From Cyprinodon diabolis (Eukaryota; Chordata; Actinopteri; Cyprinodontiformes; Cyprinodontidae): a stretch of 64,000 nt of DNA. Position 1 is the stretch's first letter. Each line of letters begins with the position of its first letter. The position numbers were made by a program, and so were the translations under genes. The notes under the pieces are model-generated. The model saw only the letters and a program-made list of their open reading frames with translations, ran no database searches and was not told the origin of the DNA. Location: the NCBI GenBank assembly GCA_030533445.1, contig CM060083.1, positions 31,017,666 to 31,081,665 on the forward strand, written 5' to 3'. This document shows positions 1 to 10,742 of this stretch, piece after piece.

Positions 1-206
1 AATGGGATGTTGTTTTATAAAGCTAAGAAAGAAAAAAAAGATTCAAAAGTAGCAAATTATCATGAAGAAAAAAGAATAAAAATGAATATTTACAAACAAT
101 AAAATGAAGAGTCAGAATCTGATCTCTGTCTTGATGAAAAGCTTTTAGATGATAAGCAAGCTAAAAATATGGTAATTAGCTTTGGACAATTATCGCTCAG
201 CAGGTT
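1..206. other. AT-rich unannotated DNA
   Basis: I recognise no gene or repeat here. The sequence is A-rich with short lysine-type open frames only. Confidence 0.5.
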
Positions 207-443
207 TTATTTTTGATGGTGCTTCTTGGTAAAGTAAGTGTACCTAACTATATTGTTTAAAAAATGGAATAATTTAGGGGTGTATGCAATTTCTTCTGTA
301 TGTTTTTCTCCAGTGGGGTTATAGATGATCAGTGTATTATTAGAACAAAGCAGTAGGGAATTCTGAATTGCACACATGGAAAGTTCATCTCCATGGTGGA
401 GCTCAAACAGTACATCATCATGGATCAGTCTTTGTCTATGAGG
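207..443 (-). CDS. Possible coding exon, unknown protein
   Basis: An open frame on the minus strand, ending at a stop at 207, has normal-looking amino-acid composition, with stretches such as ELHHGDELSMCAIQNSLLL and NNTLIIYNPTGEK that could be beta-rich. A plausible splice acceptor (T-rich run, then TATCAG) ends just upstream, so an exon could begin at about 443 in frame. Possible donors (GTTAGG, GTACAC) lie near 248-243, so the exon might instead end there and not run to the stop. I do not recognise the family. No second exon can be tied to it. It may be a chance open frame; the composition and the acceptor are the only support. Confidence 0.3.
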   Translation of the reverse strand, partial: PHRQRLIHDDVLFELHHGDELSMCAIQNSLLLCSNNTLIIYNPTGEKHTEEIAYTPKLFHFLNNIVRYTYFTKKHHQK

Positions 444-458
444 CTGATATTTAAACAA

Positions 459-789
459 ATAGACTTTTCTGTTGTTACCCTGTCATTCGTCTCATTCATT
501 CTGCCTGCCTTGTAGAGAATGCTCCTCTAAAAAAACCCAACCCTGTTCTTCAACATTTTTGCAGACTTTAAAACTTTAAAAACCAAAAGCTGTAGCTCAT
601 GTTTTTGGTCTTTTGTAGCGCCAAATTAACAACATGTCATCTTCAGAAACAATTCAGTGTAAATGTTTGGATTAGCATGTTTATCTTTGAATAATCAAAA
701 GGTTGTTTTTTTTCAATTATGTCAAAATTTTATTCAGCTGCACTATTTATCACTGGATTTCTGTATGTAAATACGGTGTCTAATGTAAA
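459..789. other. Unannotated intergenic DNA
   Basis: I see no recognisable gene or repeat in this stretch. Confidence 0.5.
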
Positions 790-1030
790 AGGGCGGGCTG
801 CTCAGTGGAGCATTGGGTAGCACTTCTGCCTTGCAGCATGAATGTTACGGGTTTGATTCCCGGCCCGGGGTCTTTCTGCATGAAGTTTGCATGTTCTCGC
901 TGAGTATGTGTAGGTTCTCTCTTGGTACTCTGGCGTCCTCCCAAAGTCAGAAAACATGACTGTTAGGTTAATTGGCTTCTCTAAATTCTCCTTAGGTGTG
1001 AGTGTGTGCGTGAATGGTTGTTGGGATGGA
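790..1030 (+). repeat. tRNA-derived SINE-like repeat, 3' truncated
   Basis: The head has a Pol III A-box-like segment (GGAGCATTGGGTAGCAC) and a B-box-like segment (GGGTTTGATTCCC), followed by a body (tctttctgcatgaagtttgc and onwards) that is very common in fish genomes. The body stops near 1025-1030, short of the tail usually seen. The family name is not certain. Confidence 0.7.
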
Positions 1031-1290
1031 TATATAAAAAAGGGTTAGGAAAGAGATTCACGCTTCATCACTGCTATAAAAAAAGTCCAGCAGTAACTGT
1101 ATGCCATTTTAAAAAATTGCTGCTCATAATCCCTAATTTGAAATGTTACAGTACCACATTCACACAGTTTTCTTTAAATAGTTTAATGTTTCTTTATGTT
1201 TCATCATTGCCTGATATGGTAATAGGTCTTTGGCCTGGTAAAATTGGCAGCTCTGGGTCAACTTTTTAATGAACAGGTGCTGGGCAGCTT

Positions 1291-1681
1291 CTCTAATGCA
1301 GCGGTCCCCAACCTTTTTTGCACCACGGACTGCTATATGTCAGACAATATTTTCACGGACCGGCCGGCGGGGGCGATACGATCAAGTAAAATGATACGAC
1401 TGTCGTAAAATAAAATACAAACAGCATAAAAATAAAACAACAAGCCGGTCCCGTCTAGGCGTAATCGGAGAAAATGACCGACGAAGTGTGCTCCTGATGT
1501 CCAGTCTGCTCCGTAGCTTTGTTTTGGTCGAGTCTTAACCTGTGTCAAGAGGCACAGATGCACCGACTGATGTAATTGGGAGAGAATACCGCAATTTTTT
1601 CAAAATAAAACATCACTCAGACTCTGATCGTCGATAAATTATATATATATATATATGTGGTTGGGGACCGCTGCTCTAATG
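1291..1681. mobile_element. Non-autonomous hAT-type element with 8-bp TSD
   Basis: The element spans 1299-1673 (375 bp). Its ends are perfect 15-bp inverted repeats, CAGCGGTCCCCAACC at 1299-1313 and its reverse complement at 1659-1673. The same 8 bases, CTCTAATG, flank both sides (1291-1298 and 1674-1681). An 8-bp duplication and a CAGnGGTCCCCAAC terminus are hallmarks of hAT elements. There is no transposase, so it must have been moved in trans. A short (AT)n tract lies at about 1639-1656. Confidence 0.92.
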
Positions 1682-1989
1682 TAATGTCCAGATAATCTTT
1701 TCTTTTAATTTTTTCCATTCATTGCTTTAGGATATCAGTGTTAGCTACCTGTAATGAATAACAAGAGGTAGCCAATTGTTTTGGTATTTGGTGTTGCTTT
1801 TGTTATGCGTAATAACATAAAACCAAAACATCCGTGGCTTACATTACATCACAACATATTTTTCTGTGGTGGCACAAATTCTTATGTAGCCCTCCCTGCT
1901 TTTTTACCCGTATATAAAATCTCACCAGCAGAATAGCTGTTTTCGATGACCTTATACTTTGTTAGAGAACACCATTGAAAAAAATATCG

Positions 1990-2232
1990 TTGAAGGCAGC
2001 AGTCCTGATTGCCCTACATGTGGCTAAAGTCACACTCTATATTATACGGATTACAGCCTTTCAGCAGTGAAACATGCTGGTACCATCATGCTGTGAGAAT
2101 TATTTCCCTCTAGCAAGGAAGGAGAAGTTGCAACTCATGGGGAGGAGTATGGAGCTAAATTAAGGGAAATACTGAAATAAAACTAGTTGGGTTTATGTAA
2201 GTGCAGGACAACCTGAAACTGACAGAAAAACC
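1990..2232 (+). mobile_element. Decayed Tc1-like transposon fragment (middle part)
   Basis: The segment around 2065-2130 (gtgaaacatgctggtaccat, then catgctgtgagaattattt) resembles the fish Tc1 transposase region that codes for 'VKHGGGSIMLWGCF'. All frames are broken. It is a relic without function. Confidence 0.55.
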
Positions 2233-2233
2233 C

Positions 2234-2618
2234 AGGGGTCAGCAACCTTTACCCTAACAACGCCTTTTGCCTTTGGATCCAGCTAAAGAAAAAAAAGCAG
2301 GATTGTTTTCTAACACAAACAGCTAATTTTATAATATTTACCATAGTAAAAATTGTAAATAATATTATAAGGAAGAAAAAATATTCTACTTTTTATTTGG
2401 TTTAAAAAACGAATTAAACAAAGCTGAGAATGAATAGCGTCTTTAATGGGGGGTTCAAATTTTATAGGAAATTAAGATATAAAGAAAACAATTCGCACTT
2501 GTTTAAACTAGCCCTTATTATTAGATTAAAGTATAAAAACTTTGCTTGATTCTTTATCATTTTTGGTCAAAGGTTCTAAGAACCACTTGTAGTGTCGGAG
2601 CTGCAGGTTGCAGACTCA
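2234..2618. mobile_element. Decayed hAT-type MITE
   Basis: The left end (CAGGGGTCAGCAACCTT) and a right end near 2600-2618 (CTGCAGGTTGCAGACTC) are imperfect inverted repeats of the widespread hAT terminus CAGGGGTCnGCAACC. The interior is A/T-rich and non-coding. No clear target duplication is visible. Confidence 0.6.
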
Positions 2619-2879
2619 CATCCAACAACAAAACCAAAAAAGCAGAAGTAAAAGTAAAAACCCTGCTTAGTTTTCCTTCATCACTTTACAGAATGATTAG
2701 CCTCCACTTTATATTGTTATGATGCTAAAAATGCAAATGGAACTAATCATAAATCAGACTTTTTTCTTTCTGGACCTGGATTATCCAATTTAGCCAAAAA
2801 CAAAAGCTGCAATTCAATTAAAGAAGATACTACATTGAACTGATTCATTGGGGCCAAATATACAAAAAAGAGATTACTT

Positions 2880-3056
2880 GTAAATTAAATATGACTGTCC
2901 TGTAAACCCATGGTTCAATATTCTTTACACTTCTGTGTGCTTTGTGTTATTCTATCCTATTAATCCCTGTAAAATCCTCCATGTTTGCGGATGTTTCAGA
3001 GAAAAATGTTAATCAGTTTGAGGGGTATGAATACATTTTTTACAAGGCACTGTAGA
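2880..3056 (+). mobile_element. 3' end of a Tc1-like transposon
   Basis: The stretch ending GAGGGGTATGAATACATTTT and ACAAGGCACTGTAG matches the typical right end of fish Tc1 elements (gggtatgaatacttttgcaaggcactg). It is probably the end of the same copy as the fragment at 1990-2232, split by the MITE at 2234-2618. Confidence 0.65.
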
Positions 3057-4039
3057 TGAAGTTGCTGAGCAACCAACCAAACAGAAGCCTGTCTGTCTGG
3101 TGGATGACATGCTTCTCTTACAGCCCAAATTCTTTCCCACAGGCAGCGCTTTTTCTTACATTGCCCAAAATTCACTTGGTCATTTATTTTCTCCAATCAT
3201 AACAAGCAAGACGAATGAGGCTGGAAACATGACATCAAGCTAAGCCCCGACTTTTCATGCCACACATGGCAGACATACTGATGTGACTTCAGCAACCTAA
3301 ACTTCAATAAATTTAAAGGTGGAAGGATTAGGATGAAAAAAGCAGTTGTCTTTTTTAATACGCTAGCCAAGAAAAACATCATCACACGTTGGTACATTTT
3401 AGCACTCTCATTTCAGCTTGCTGTTGCTATTAAGCTAGCTTGACATGTATAGGGGATGAGATGGAGGCAGAGTCAGATAAGATGGTGTAATTGGTTTATG
3501 TGTGTCAGCACTGGAATCTTGTCTGGGTCCTGGAGCGGCAGAGGAGCAGAAAAGGAGGGGCAGTTGACTAACAGTCTCTTCATCACCAGGCACAAAGAGT
3601 AGATGGCCTGCAGCAAAGCAGAGTCAGAATCTAGTGCATGCCAAGGTACTGTCTTATCGAGGCCAGGCTAAGGGGAATGAGTGTTGGCTACATCTAAAGA
3701 CACATGGGAGTACCTTCACATAGCTGACCTCAGACATTACACAGTGCCTTTGAAATACTGAGAAAATAATTTTGTCTCACTCTATGACCTCTGTTAACTT
3801 TATAAAGTCCTGAATTATGCAAATGGCTTTGTACCTGTCACAAAGATTAAAATTGCATTATTTAAATTATTTATTTATCATATTGGGTTAAAAATTATAT
3901 TTTCAGCCATCCTTGGATCAGATTTTCTTCAGACTAAATGGAGAGCATCTATAAATGACAAATTTTCCAAGTCTTAGCACAGCTTCTCAGTTAGATTAAG
4001 TTTAATCATAACAATAATAATGATAATTATAATAATAAT
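3057..4039. other. Unannotated intergenic DNA
   Basis: I recognise no gene or element. Short open frames near 3000-3400 have no coding character. A run of AAT-type triplets lies at about 4010-4040, next to the SINE tail. Confidence 0.5.
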
Positions 4040-4040
4040 T

Positions 4041-4252
4041 GAAATTTATTGGTCTCACACTGCAGAAAATTCACCTCTGCATTTAACCCATCCCCTTGGG
4101 GAGCATTGTGCTGCCATTCTGTGGCGCCCTGGGAGCAGTGTGGGGTTAAGAGTCTTGCTCAGGGACCCAGAGTGCAGGCTGTAGGGATCAAACTGGGTAC
4201 TTGCAACCTTCTCAGATCACAAGTGCACTGCTCTAACCACTAACCACTGGGG
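4041..4252 (-). repeat. tRNA-derived SINE (copy 1 of 5)
   Basis: This is a reverse-strand copy of the family seen best at 16343-16562. The tail-side sequence (ttaacccatccccttgggga), the middle (gggttaagagtcttgctcag) and the B-box region (gggatcaaactgggtac) are all present. The AAT-rich tail lies on the left. The head abuts a hAT fragment at 4253. Confidence 0.8.
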
Positions 4253-4413
4253 GGGCTGGGTTATGATCAAGTAAAATGATATGACTCGCATAGCATCAAA
4301 TACAAACAGCATAAAAATAAAACAAGAAGCCGGTCCCATCTAGGCTGATGTAATTGGGAGAGAATACCGCAAATTTTTATATTTTTCGGTCGTTGGGGAC
4401 CGCTGCTCTAATG
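4253..4413. mobile_element. Truncated copy of the 1299-1673 hAT element
   Basis: The sequence matches the right half of the hAT element at 1299-1673 (gatcaagtaaaatgatatga, tacaaacagcataaaaataa, agccggtccc, gatgtaattgggagagaata) with an internal deletion. It ends in CGTTGGGGACCGCTG at 4391-4405. The left half is missing, apparently replaced by the neighbouring SINE. The right flank is CTCTAATG, the same 8 bases as the duplication around the first copy. Confidence 0.85.
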
Positions 4414-4469
4414 GCCATTCTTTAAGGATTGTCCTCCATTAAGCTCCTTTTATGTTCTGATCAACCTTT

Positions 4470-5000
4470 ACTAGCGTCCCTGTCCCCACAGCCTGATGCT
4501 GTGCCAATTAGGTCTCCCTTTACAGATGGATGCTGTACATTTCTATGTGACAGTTATGCAAACACTTTATGTTTGATATAGGTCTTTTTTAGGATAGAGC
4601 ATCTTCTTTCACATGATGACCATGTGCTCATGGTTGTCCCGAAGCGCATGTTTTTCTTTTTACTGTTCTGTCATAAAGGAGGATTTGAGAGGAGCATAAT
4701 AAATAGGTTTTCTGCTGATGGATTTACCCACATGAGCTGCAGATCTCTGCAACTCCCCCAGAATTACCATGAGCCTCTTGGTTGCTTTTCTGGTATATAT
4801 GCCTTTCTTGGCCTTTCATTGCAGGTAAAGTTATTTTTCAGACTCCTATCAGGTTTGCTTCAATGATTTCCTGGCATTAAGCTTCATCAACCTTCTTCCT
4901 GTGTTCTCTGACACGCTTCCCTGGCCCTGATGAAGCAAAGCAGCCCCAAAGCATGACATTGTCATGTTTTACCACGGTGGAATTGTTACAATGACTTCCA
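4470..5000 (-). mobile_element. Decayed Tc1-like transposon, minus strand
   Basis: The segment around 4735-4800 (agatctctgcaactccccca, attaccatgagcctcttgg) is the complement of the Tc1 region usually read as aagaggcccatggtaact and ctggaggagctgcag. Pieces near 4920-4980 (aagcagccccaaagcatgac) are also typical of fish Tc1 relatives. No intact frame remains. Confidence 0.55.
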
Positions 5001-6210
5001 ATTTAATCGTAAATGCCTAATACATTGATGTGCATGTAAACCATGAGTTTGTGGTTATAACATCACACGGTTTTGAAAAATCAGGAGATGTAAACACTTT
5101 TCTGTGATTCTGTATGATTTATTGTGATAAATATAATAAAAATAAAGGAAAAATTAGACCTCTTGAAGTGCAAATATTAGCAATATTTAATCATTCACAA
5201 GTCTGATTGAATGTACTTCCATAACAGCAGAAACAAGGGACATCGTATTGTTCATGTTGTTCATGACGCATTTTGACTCACAGACAGACACAAAATTAAC
5301 AAAGTGAAGCTTTAGAGTCATGACATTTCAGCACGTTTGTGTGATGAATAGGGAAAAGCGATGCTTATCATAGGTTTGAAAAGAGAGTAAGCTCTTTGAG
5401 AGAAGATGGAGGGAGGAGAGCATGCTGAGTCACAGCAACCCAAAACCTGGGAACCGGCTGAATAATTACACTTGGGGAATAAGCATACAATAGCTAAAAG
5501 GAGACTCCAACAAAGGGGAACTTCTGCAACTCCCAAGTGAGGCGTTCTAGGTACTGTAGCCATGTCACATAATGACAGCAATTTTAGTTGAATGGGGAAC
5601 AAAGATCAAAACAGAAAGGAAACACATGAGTCTGAACATCTGGAAGAAGAAACATATGGTGTGGATCTGGATGACATTTACTTCTCAATCTGACTATTCC
5701 TGAATGGGAACAAAAATAAAGAAATATAAGAACCACTGAAATACTCACCCACGTTATGCTCAGTTAATGACAAAAAGCTTATTGCTGTTCTGTTACCCCC
5801 TGCGAAAAAGAAGACAAACAATGGAAAACAATTATTTTGATTTAAAAGAACTCAGCCATTTAAGGAAAACTAAATTATTTGAAAAGTAAAAACAAAAATT
5901 AGTAGGTTAAGTACTATACAGTGTAAGATTCCTGCTCTTGTTTTTTTTTTCTGCTTATGTTTGTTTCAGAAAACTAACATTATCTATCCAAACTAGCTGT
6001 GAATGCTAATTTTGACCTAGACATTAGCTGTTTTAAACAGCTGCTTGACCATTCCCAAAAATCAATTAGCAAGAAAAAGAATACACAGTGGAGATGGATG
6101 TGATCTACATTAGGGGTGAAAAACCTTAATGCACAGGGTAAACATGTCGCTTTCCAACTTATTTTTAAGACAAAAAAGACAATTCCAAACTTCTTTAAAT
6201 ATTCTATTGG
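5001..6210. other. Unannotated intergenic DNA
   Basis: I see no convincing gene. Open frames of 94-104 codons exist on the minus strand but have no recognisable motif. A phrase near 5050 (gtttgtggttataacatcac) recalls a Tc1 right end and may be a further scrap. Confidence 0.45.
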
Positions 6211-6261
6211 TGATAAGAAAAGATAAAGATAAGATAAGATAGGAGATAAGATAAGATAGGA
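6211..6261. repeat. (GATAA)n-type short tandem repeat
   Basis: AGATAAGAT-type pentamers repeat about eight times with small interruptions. Each unit carries a GATA core. It lies just 3' of the candidate gene at 6470-7324. Confidence 0.8.
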
Positions 6262-6469
6262 CTTAAGAAACTTAATTATATGAAAAGAACACAATTTAGC
6301 ACAAAATTAAGCTTTATAGCAGAAGAGAAAAGAAACATTATATATTATAAAGGATAGATATTAAGAATAAAGGATAAAAAGGATAAATAATGTGCATTTG
6401 TTATTATTAAGAATAAAATCATGGATCACCTAATCAGCAAGCTATTATAATTACTCCAAAATCTCTCCT

Positions 6470-7324
6470 TTATATGAACATTTTAGACTCACATTTCTTT
6501 GATAACTTAGGAAGTGGAGGGACTTTAAAAGCATTTGATAAGAATCCGGGTCTTGATCTCTCTTTATCCAGATTTCCAGGAACAACAGACTCCTCTCTGT
6601 CTTCCAACTCATCCCTTAGACCACCGTCACTGTTAAGTTTGCTCTTAGCATTTTCAGCCAGTTTAAATCCTTTCTCTGATTCCTCTGATTCCTCTGTTTC
6701 CTCGCTACAACTTGTATCCTGGTCTCCAGCAGGAGATCTTCTGTCACTGCCAGATGAATGAGACACACATTCATGTAAATTGCTGTCAAAGAACCGGCCG
6801 TTATCAACAATATTAGAGGGAGTTGGTGGGATCAGATTGATTATGGGTGTTGTCAGGAGGCCTCCAGAACCAGATGTTCCATCAGGATAATTTTTAGAAA
6901 CTGGCTGAAATTGTTCCCCTGCTTCATTGCCCTGTTTGTAGCCAATGGCTGCTGATGGTTCAGCCTGGGGCTTTAAAACAAGTGTAGACAGAGCTGTTAG
7001 TCCTTTCTTTTTCAGAGCTCTTGAACAGGCTGATGCAGAGCTGAGCGAGTGGGCCATGCTGTTCCTCAGGGTCAGGGGGTCCTCATCCCTTAGGCTGAAG
7101 CTGCTGTTATCTATTCCCAGCTCCTCCACTTTAATATGGACCACATTCTTCTCACCTGATCTCTGTTCATCCAGGTGTGAATGCAGGCGACCCTCATTAA
7201 TCTTCATTTGCTTCTCCTTCTTACCACATAGGCATGAGCAGAAGAACAGTCTGCATGAAAAGTGTTCACTATTTCTCCAGGTTTTCCTATGCGGACGTTG
7301 TTGCTCAGCTTTTCCAGTTGCCAT
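6470..7324 (-). CDS. Unrecognised 284-codon open frame with coding character
   Basis: This is the longest convincing non-transposon frame in the window. I start it at the ATG at 7322-7324 (MATGKAEQQRP), because the frame extends only nine codons further, to a TTG. The protein is hydrophilic. It has a cysteine cluster near the N-terminus (CRLFFCSCLC, about residues 24-33) that could be palmitoylated or bind metal, a proline-rich short motif (NLIPPTPSNIVDNGRFF, about 163-179), an acidic Ser/Glu run (SCSEETEESEESEKG, about 205-219) and a basic C-terminus. There is no transmembrane helix or signal peptide. I do not recognise the family. The start context lacks a purine at -3 but has G at +4. It may be one exon of a longer gene: a possible acceptor (T-rich run, then GAATGAAG) lies just upstream of the ATG. 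Open frames on the opposite strand are shadows. Confidence 0.5.
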   Translation of the reverse strand: MATGKAEQQRPHRKTWRNSEHFSCRLFFCSCLCGKKEKQMKINEGRLHSHLDEQRSGEKNVVHIKVEELGIDNSSFSLRDEDPLTLRNSMAHSLSSASACSRALKKKGLTALSTLVLKPQAEPSAAIGYKQGNEAGEQFQPVSKNYPDGTSGSGGLLTTPIINLIPPTPSNIVDNGRFFDSNLHECVSHSSGSDRRSPAGDQDTSCSEETEESEESEKGFKLAENAKSKLNSDGGLRDELEDREESVVPGNLDKERSRPGFLSNAFKVPPLPKLSKKCESKMFI

Positions 7325-7351
7325 AAGGTGAATTGACTCTTCATTCAGCAA

Positions 7352-8700
7352 AATAAAAACAATTTATCCACATCGAAAGAAGAGTAAAACCTCGGTCCAC
7401 TCCTCTGGGATACTGAAACTGCACACAGAAAGCAGTCAGCAGCAACGTGTTGCTTAGGAAAACCATGGAGGAAAAAAAGCTCCAATTCATGCTCTTGAGG
7501 TCAGGTGAACACTTGAAATGAATGCTAGCCTCAACGAGTATCCTTTGATATGATAAACAGCATCATTGCAAGCACTTTGGTTTATGCAGACAGATAAGAC
7601 AGCTGTATCATGATAAATGTATAGATTAACTCTGGCTAGAAAAACTAATCTCTCACACTTAAAGCAGTCATAAATCTGTTTGCACTGATATTCTATTGTT
7701 TATATTTATTTGAGAAATCCGTATTTCACTTTTGTGAGGGTGGTTTGCAGGGGATCTTGTGAGAATAGGGGCAGCGGATGTGTAGCTCACACAACCCGTA
7801 TGGCATCAGATGACATTTCCCTCATTCCACAGGAGTTGTCCTGTTCTCTGATACTTGATGAATCATCCAGCATCAGCTTAAAACTGGTTTACTGTACCAC
7901 CCACACCGAAGGCTTTTATGAAAAGATAATATCCATGCTTTTTTTTGCTTTGTTTCTCACGCCCATGACGTGACAGCAGAGTGATAGGAATAAATACTTC
8001 ACCAGTATGCGGTCCTGCCTTGGAGGCTTTCTCTGGAGAGAAATGAAGCTGTTTGGCTTCTGAGATTTGGTATTTCTATCCTGTTTCCTATTTCTTCACA
8101 AATAATGATTAATTTGTTATGCCAAACACCAGGTCAGAAGCAAAACTGTTTATCTGCCTACTGTAGGGTTTAAAAATTTACTTTGCTACAAAGAAAGCTA
8201 TAAAACACTTTTAAAGAATGACCTCATGCTGCAATTAGAGCTGCAAATATTTTGGGTTTGTCTCAGCTTTGCACATCTAGGGACTGGAAACTTTTCTTTG
8301 CAAAATCACTCAAACTCGATTTGATGAACTGAACCCTGCCACAGATTTTCAATTGGTTATATGCCTGTACTTTGAATTCAGTTTGTCTTAAATATAAATT
8401 GTTTATTTGGTAAACCAACTCCTCTGGCTCCATGTTCAATCTAGTGTAAAAGTTTATAGGCCAGGATTTCCTTATACTTAACGGTATCCATCTTCCTTTT
8501 CACCCTGATCAGATTCCCTGTCCCTGTTGAAAAACAAATGATCCTCCCTGACATAAGTTTTCTGACCTAACCATATCTAATTTTTGAGATGGTGAGTTAA
8601 ACTGCATGTGTAGTGTAAGTTAGTTAGTATCATTGTGTTTTCCATGCAAGCCAAAAATAGCATATACTGTGTCCATTTTATGACCTGCTGTTTTATTTTA
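7352..8700. other. Unannotated intergenic DNA
   Basis: I find no gene here. Parts of 8300-8560 read like a badly decayed Tc1 relic on the minus strand (phrases such as gtgtaaaagtttataggcca) but cannot be bounded. Confidence 0.4.
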
Positions 8701-8749
8701 GCAATGTTTGTATATTTCACAGAGGCCAGATTTAAGGGTGACAAAAAGT

Positions 8750-8885
8750 GATACTGCCAAGATATTCTCCCTCCTGAGTTGTTGATCTTTGCAGCTCCTC
8801 CAAAGTTCCTATAAACGTCTTGGCTGCTTCTCTAATAGTAATAGTTGTCCTTGTCTGCTCTTTTAGTTTGTTAATATGTTAATAG
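8750..8885 (-). mobile_element. Tc1-like fragment, minus strand
   Basis: The text gatctttgcagctcctccaa, gttcctataaacgtcttggc and gcttctctaatagtaatagt is the complement of the Tc1 transposase region around 'EELQ' and the preceding helix. It is a relic, not functional. Confidence 0.6.
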
Positions 8886-8896
8886 GAATATACTGG

Positions 8897-9650
8897 CAGT
8901 GGTGTCAAAAGTGCACACATTTGTTACTTAAGTAGAGGTATAGATACTGCTGTTTAATAACAAAAGTTGAAATATCAACTTGACCTCTTTACTCAAGTAA
9001 AAGTGAAAAAGTATGTGCTCCAAAAACTACTTAAAGTATAAAAGTATAAAGTAATCTTAAAAAAAAAAACAGCCAGATGCCACTATATGAACTGAAAGCT
9101 ACATTTTCTGACTATTTCGAAAAATTCTTTAAAATAGGGCCAAGGATGAGGCCAAGGTCTTGTTTGTCTCCGTCTCCATCTCCTCATACGCTTTCGCTTG
9201 CCTCCGACCTTTCAGACATACAGGCATACAGACATGTCAACATCTTCTTCTGATCCGACATTGTAGCATGGCATAGACAATTCATGTTTGCAGTTTGAAG
9301 AACACCTGCTTGCTTCTGATGATTTCCTTTAGCTAACCAATGAGTGTTTGCATTATATGACTCATCAAATTACACTAGTTTTCACTAGATGTGGATGGCG
9401 CCAATGATCTGCTTTGGATGTCGCACATGACGTGAAATAGATATTTATAAACATTAAATCAAAGCCAAGAGTAACGAGTAATTTTGTTTTTAAATGTAAG
9501 GAATACAAAGTACAGATACTTGTGTGAAAATGTAATGAGTAGCAGTCAGAAGTAGGAAGAAAAATATGTAATGGATTAAATTATAGATACCTAAAAAGTG
9601 TACTTAAGTACAGTAACGAAGTATTTGTACTTTGTTACTTGACACATTAG
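8897..9650. mobile_element. Long-TIR non-autonomous DNA transposon (MITE)
   Basis: The left end (CAGTGGTGTCAAAAGTG, then TTACTTAAGTAGAGGTATAG) and the right end (TACTTAAGTACAGTAACGAA, then TTGTTACTTGACACATTAG) are imperfect inverted repeats rich in the TACTTAAGTA motif, a pattern very common in fish MITEs. The roughly 750-bp body has no transposase. I do not assign a superfamily. A SINE begins two bases after its right end. Confidence 0.75.
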
Positions 9651-9651
9651 T

Positions 9652-9885
9652 TTGGTGGAGAGTGGTGGCCTACTGGTTAAGGCATAGAGCTTGGAATCCT
9701 GAGGTTCTGAGTTTGAGCCCCACTCCCGCAGTCTGGCTTTCTGGGTTTCTGAACAAGACCATTAACCCCCGATTGCTCCCTAGGCGACCCATGATGGCAG
9801 CCCACTGCTCCACAAGGGGATGGGTTAAATGCATAGGTAAATTTCTCCAATGTGAGATCAATAAAGTTCAATTTCTTTCTTTCAA
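9652..9885 (+). repeat. tRNA-derived SINE (copy 2 of 5)
   Basis: The head carries an A-box-like segment (GTGGCCTACTGGTTAAGGCA) and a B-box-like segment (GAGTTTGAGCCCC). The body contains the family phrase ccactgctccacaaggggat and the tail aatgtgagatcaataaagtt. Sense and antisense open frames here are SINE sequence, not genes. Confidence 0.85.
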
Positions 9886-10620
9886 TTTTTTTTTTTTCAT
9901 CAAAGGAGTCATCACTGTAAAATCTGAGATTTTTTGTGTTAAAACGTGTGTGCTGGTGTTGGGCTTTAGGTAAGTCCTGCTAGAAAATTTGGTGTAAAGG
10001 TGCTTTGCTTTTTTTCGTTTTCTTGTTCTTTATTCAAATCAGAATATTGCAAAACAGCCCACTCTCAACAGGGTGCCATTTTCGTTCTTCCCCTGTATTG
10101 ACATAATTTGTGGTAGGGTCCTAGCATTCGTCTGCATTGTTTTTAACATCAAGCCAATCTTAACTTCACCAAAAGGGGTGATTCCAACGATCAGAGACTC
10201 AGCTGCAGACATTCCTTTGCATAGCTTTGTGAGACAAAAAAGGGGGGTATGAAAAGAATATGGGGGTCAGAACACGCTCTAATACTTTTTTTGTTGAAAA
10301 TTATTATACATGAATTTGGAGACAATTCCAGAAGTATTCTATAAGTAAAATGCAACGTTTTAACTCATATAAGTTATGTTTAAGAATATTTTGTAACACT
10401 TGATTTTTAGGGCTATAATCCTAACAAATGGTGGCTGGCCAGATAATGAAGATAATGCAGCTCATGCATGTCTGAGTGAGTGAGGCTTCACTTTTTCACT
10501 TTTCACAAACAAGTTTGCACTTATGAGACTGTTTTGTTCACATCTCAAGTTTAAACTATCTGATTTACACGTTTGCACTTTGTGTTTATTATGACAGGAA
10601 AAAATGAAATACATGAGTAT
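9886..10620. other. Unannotated intergenic DNA
   Basis: I see no recognisable gene or bounded repeat. Confidence 0.5.
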
Positions 10621-10629
10621 TTTGAAACA

Positions 10630-10742
10630 CAGTTGAACCACTTCCATTATTGCAAAAACAGAACGAATCGAAATTAATCGATTTAGAACTTTATTAATCA
10701 AAATCGAATCGATTCAGGACTTTGGTGAAAATACCCAGCCCT
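10630..10742. mobile_element. Possible right end of a DNA transposon
   Basis: The segment with clustered AATCGAATCGATT words and ending AATACCCAGCCCTA resembles the 'tagggctgggtatt' terminus of several fish DNA transposons. The opposite end was not found with confidence. Confidence 0.35.

Noticed and set aside
6474..7331. Plus-strand frames of 95 and 128 codons
   Set aside because: They are shadows opposite the minus-strand frame at 6470-7324, which has better composition.
9652..9730. A true tRNA gene at a SINE head
   Set aside because: The A and B boxes are degenerate, there is no full cloverleaf, and SINE sequence follows directly.
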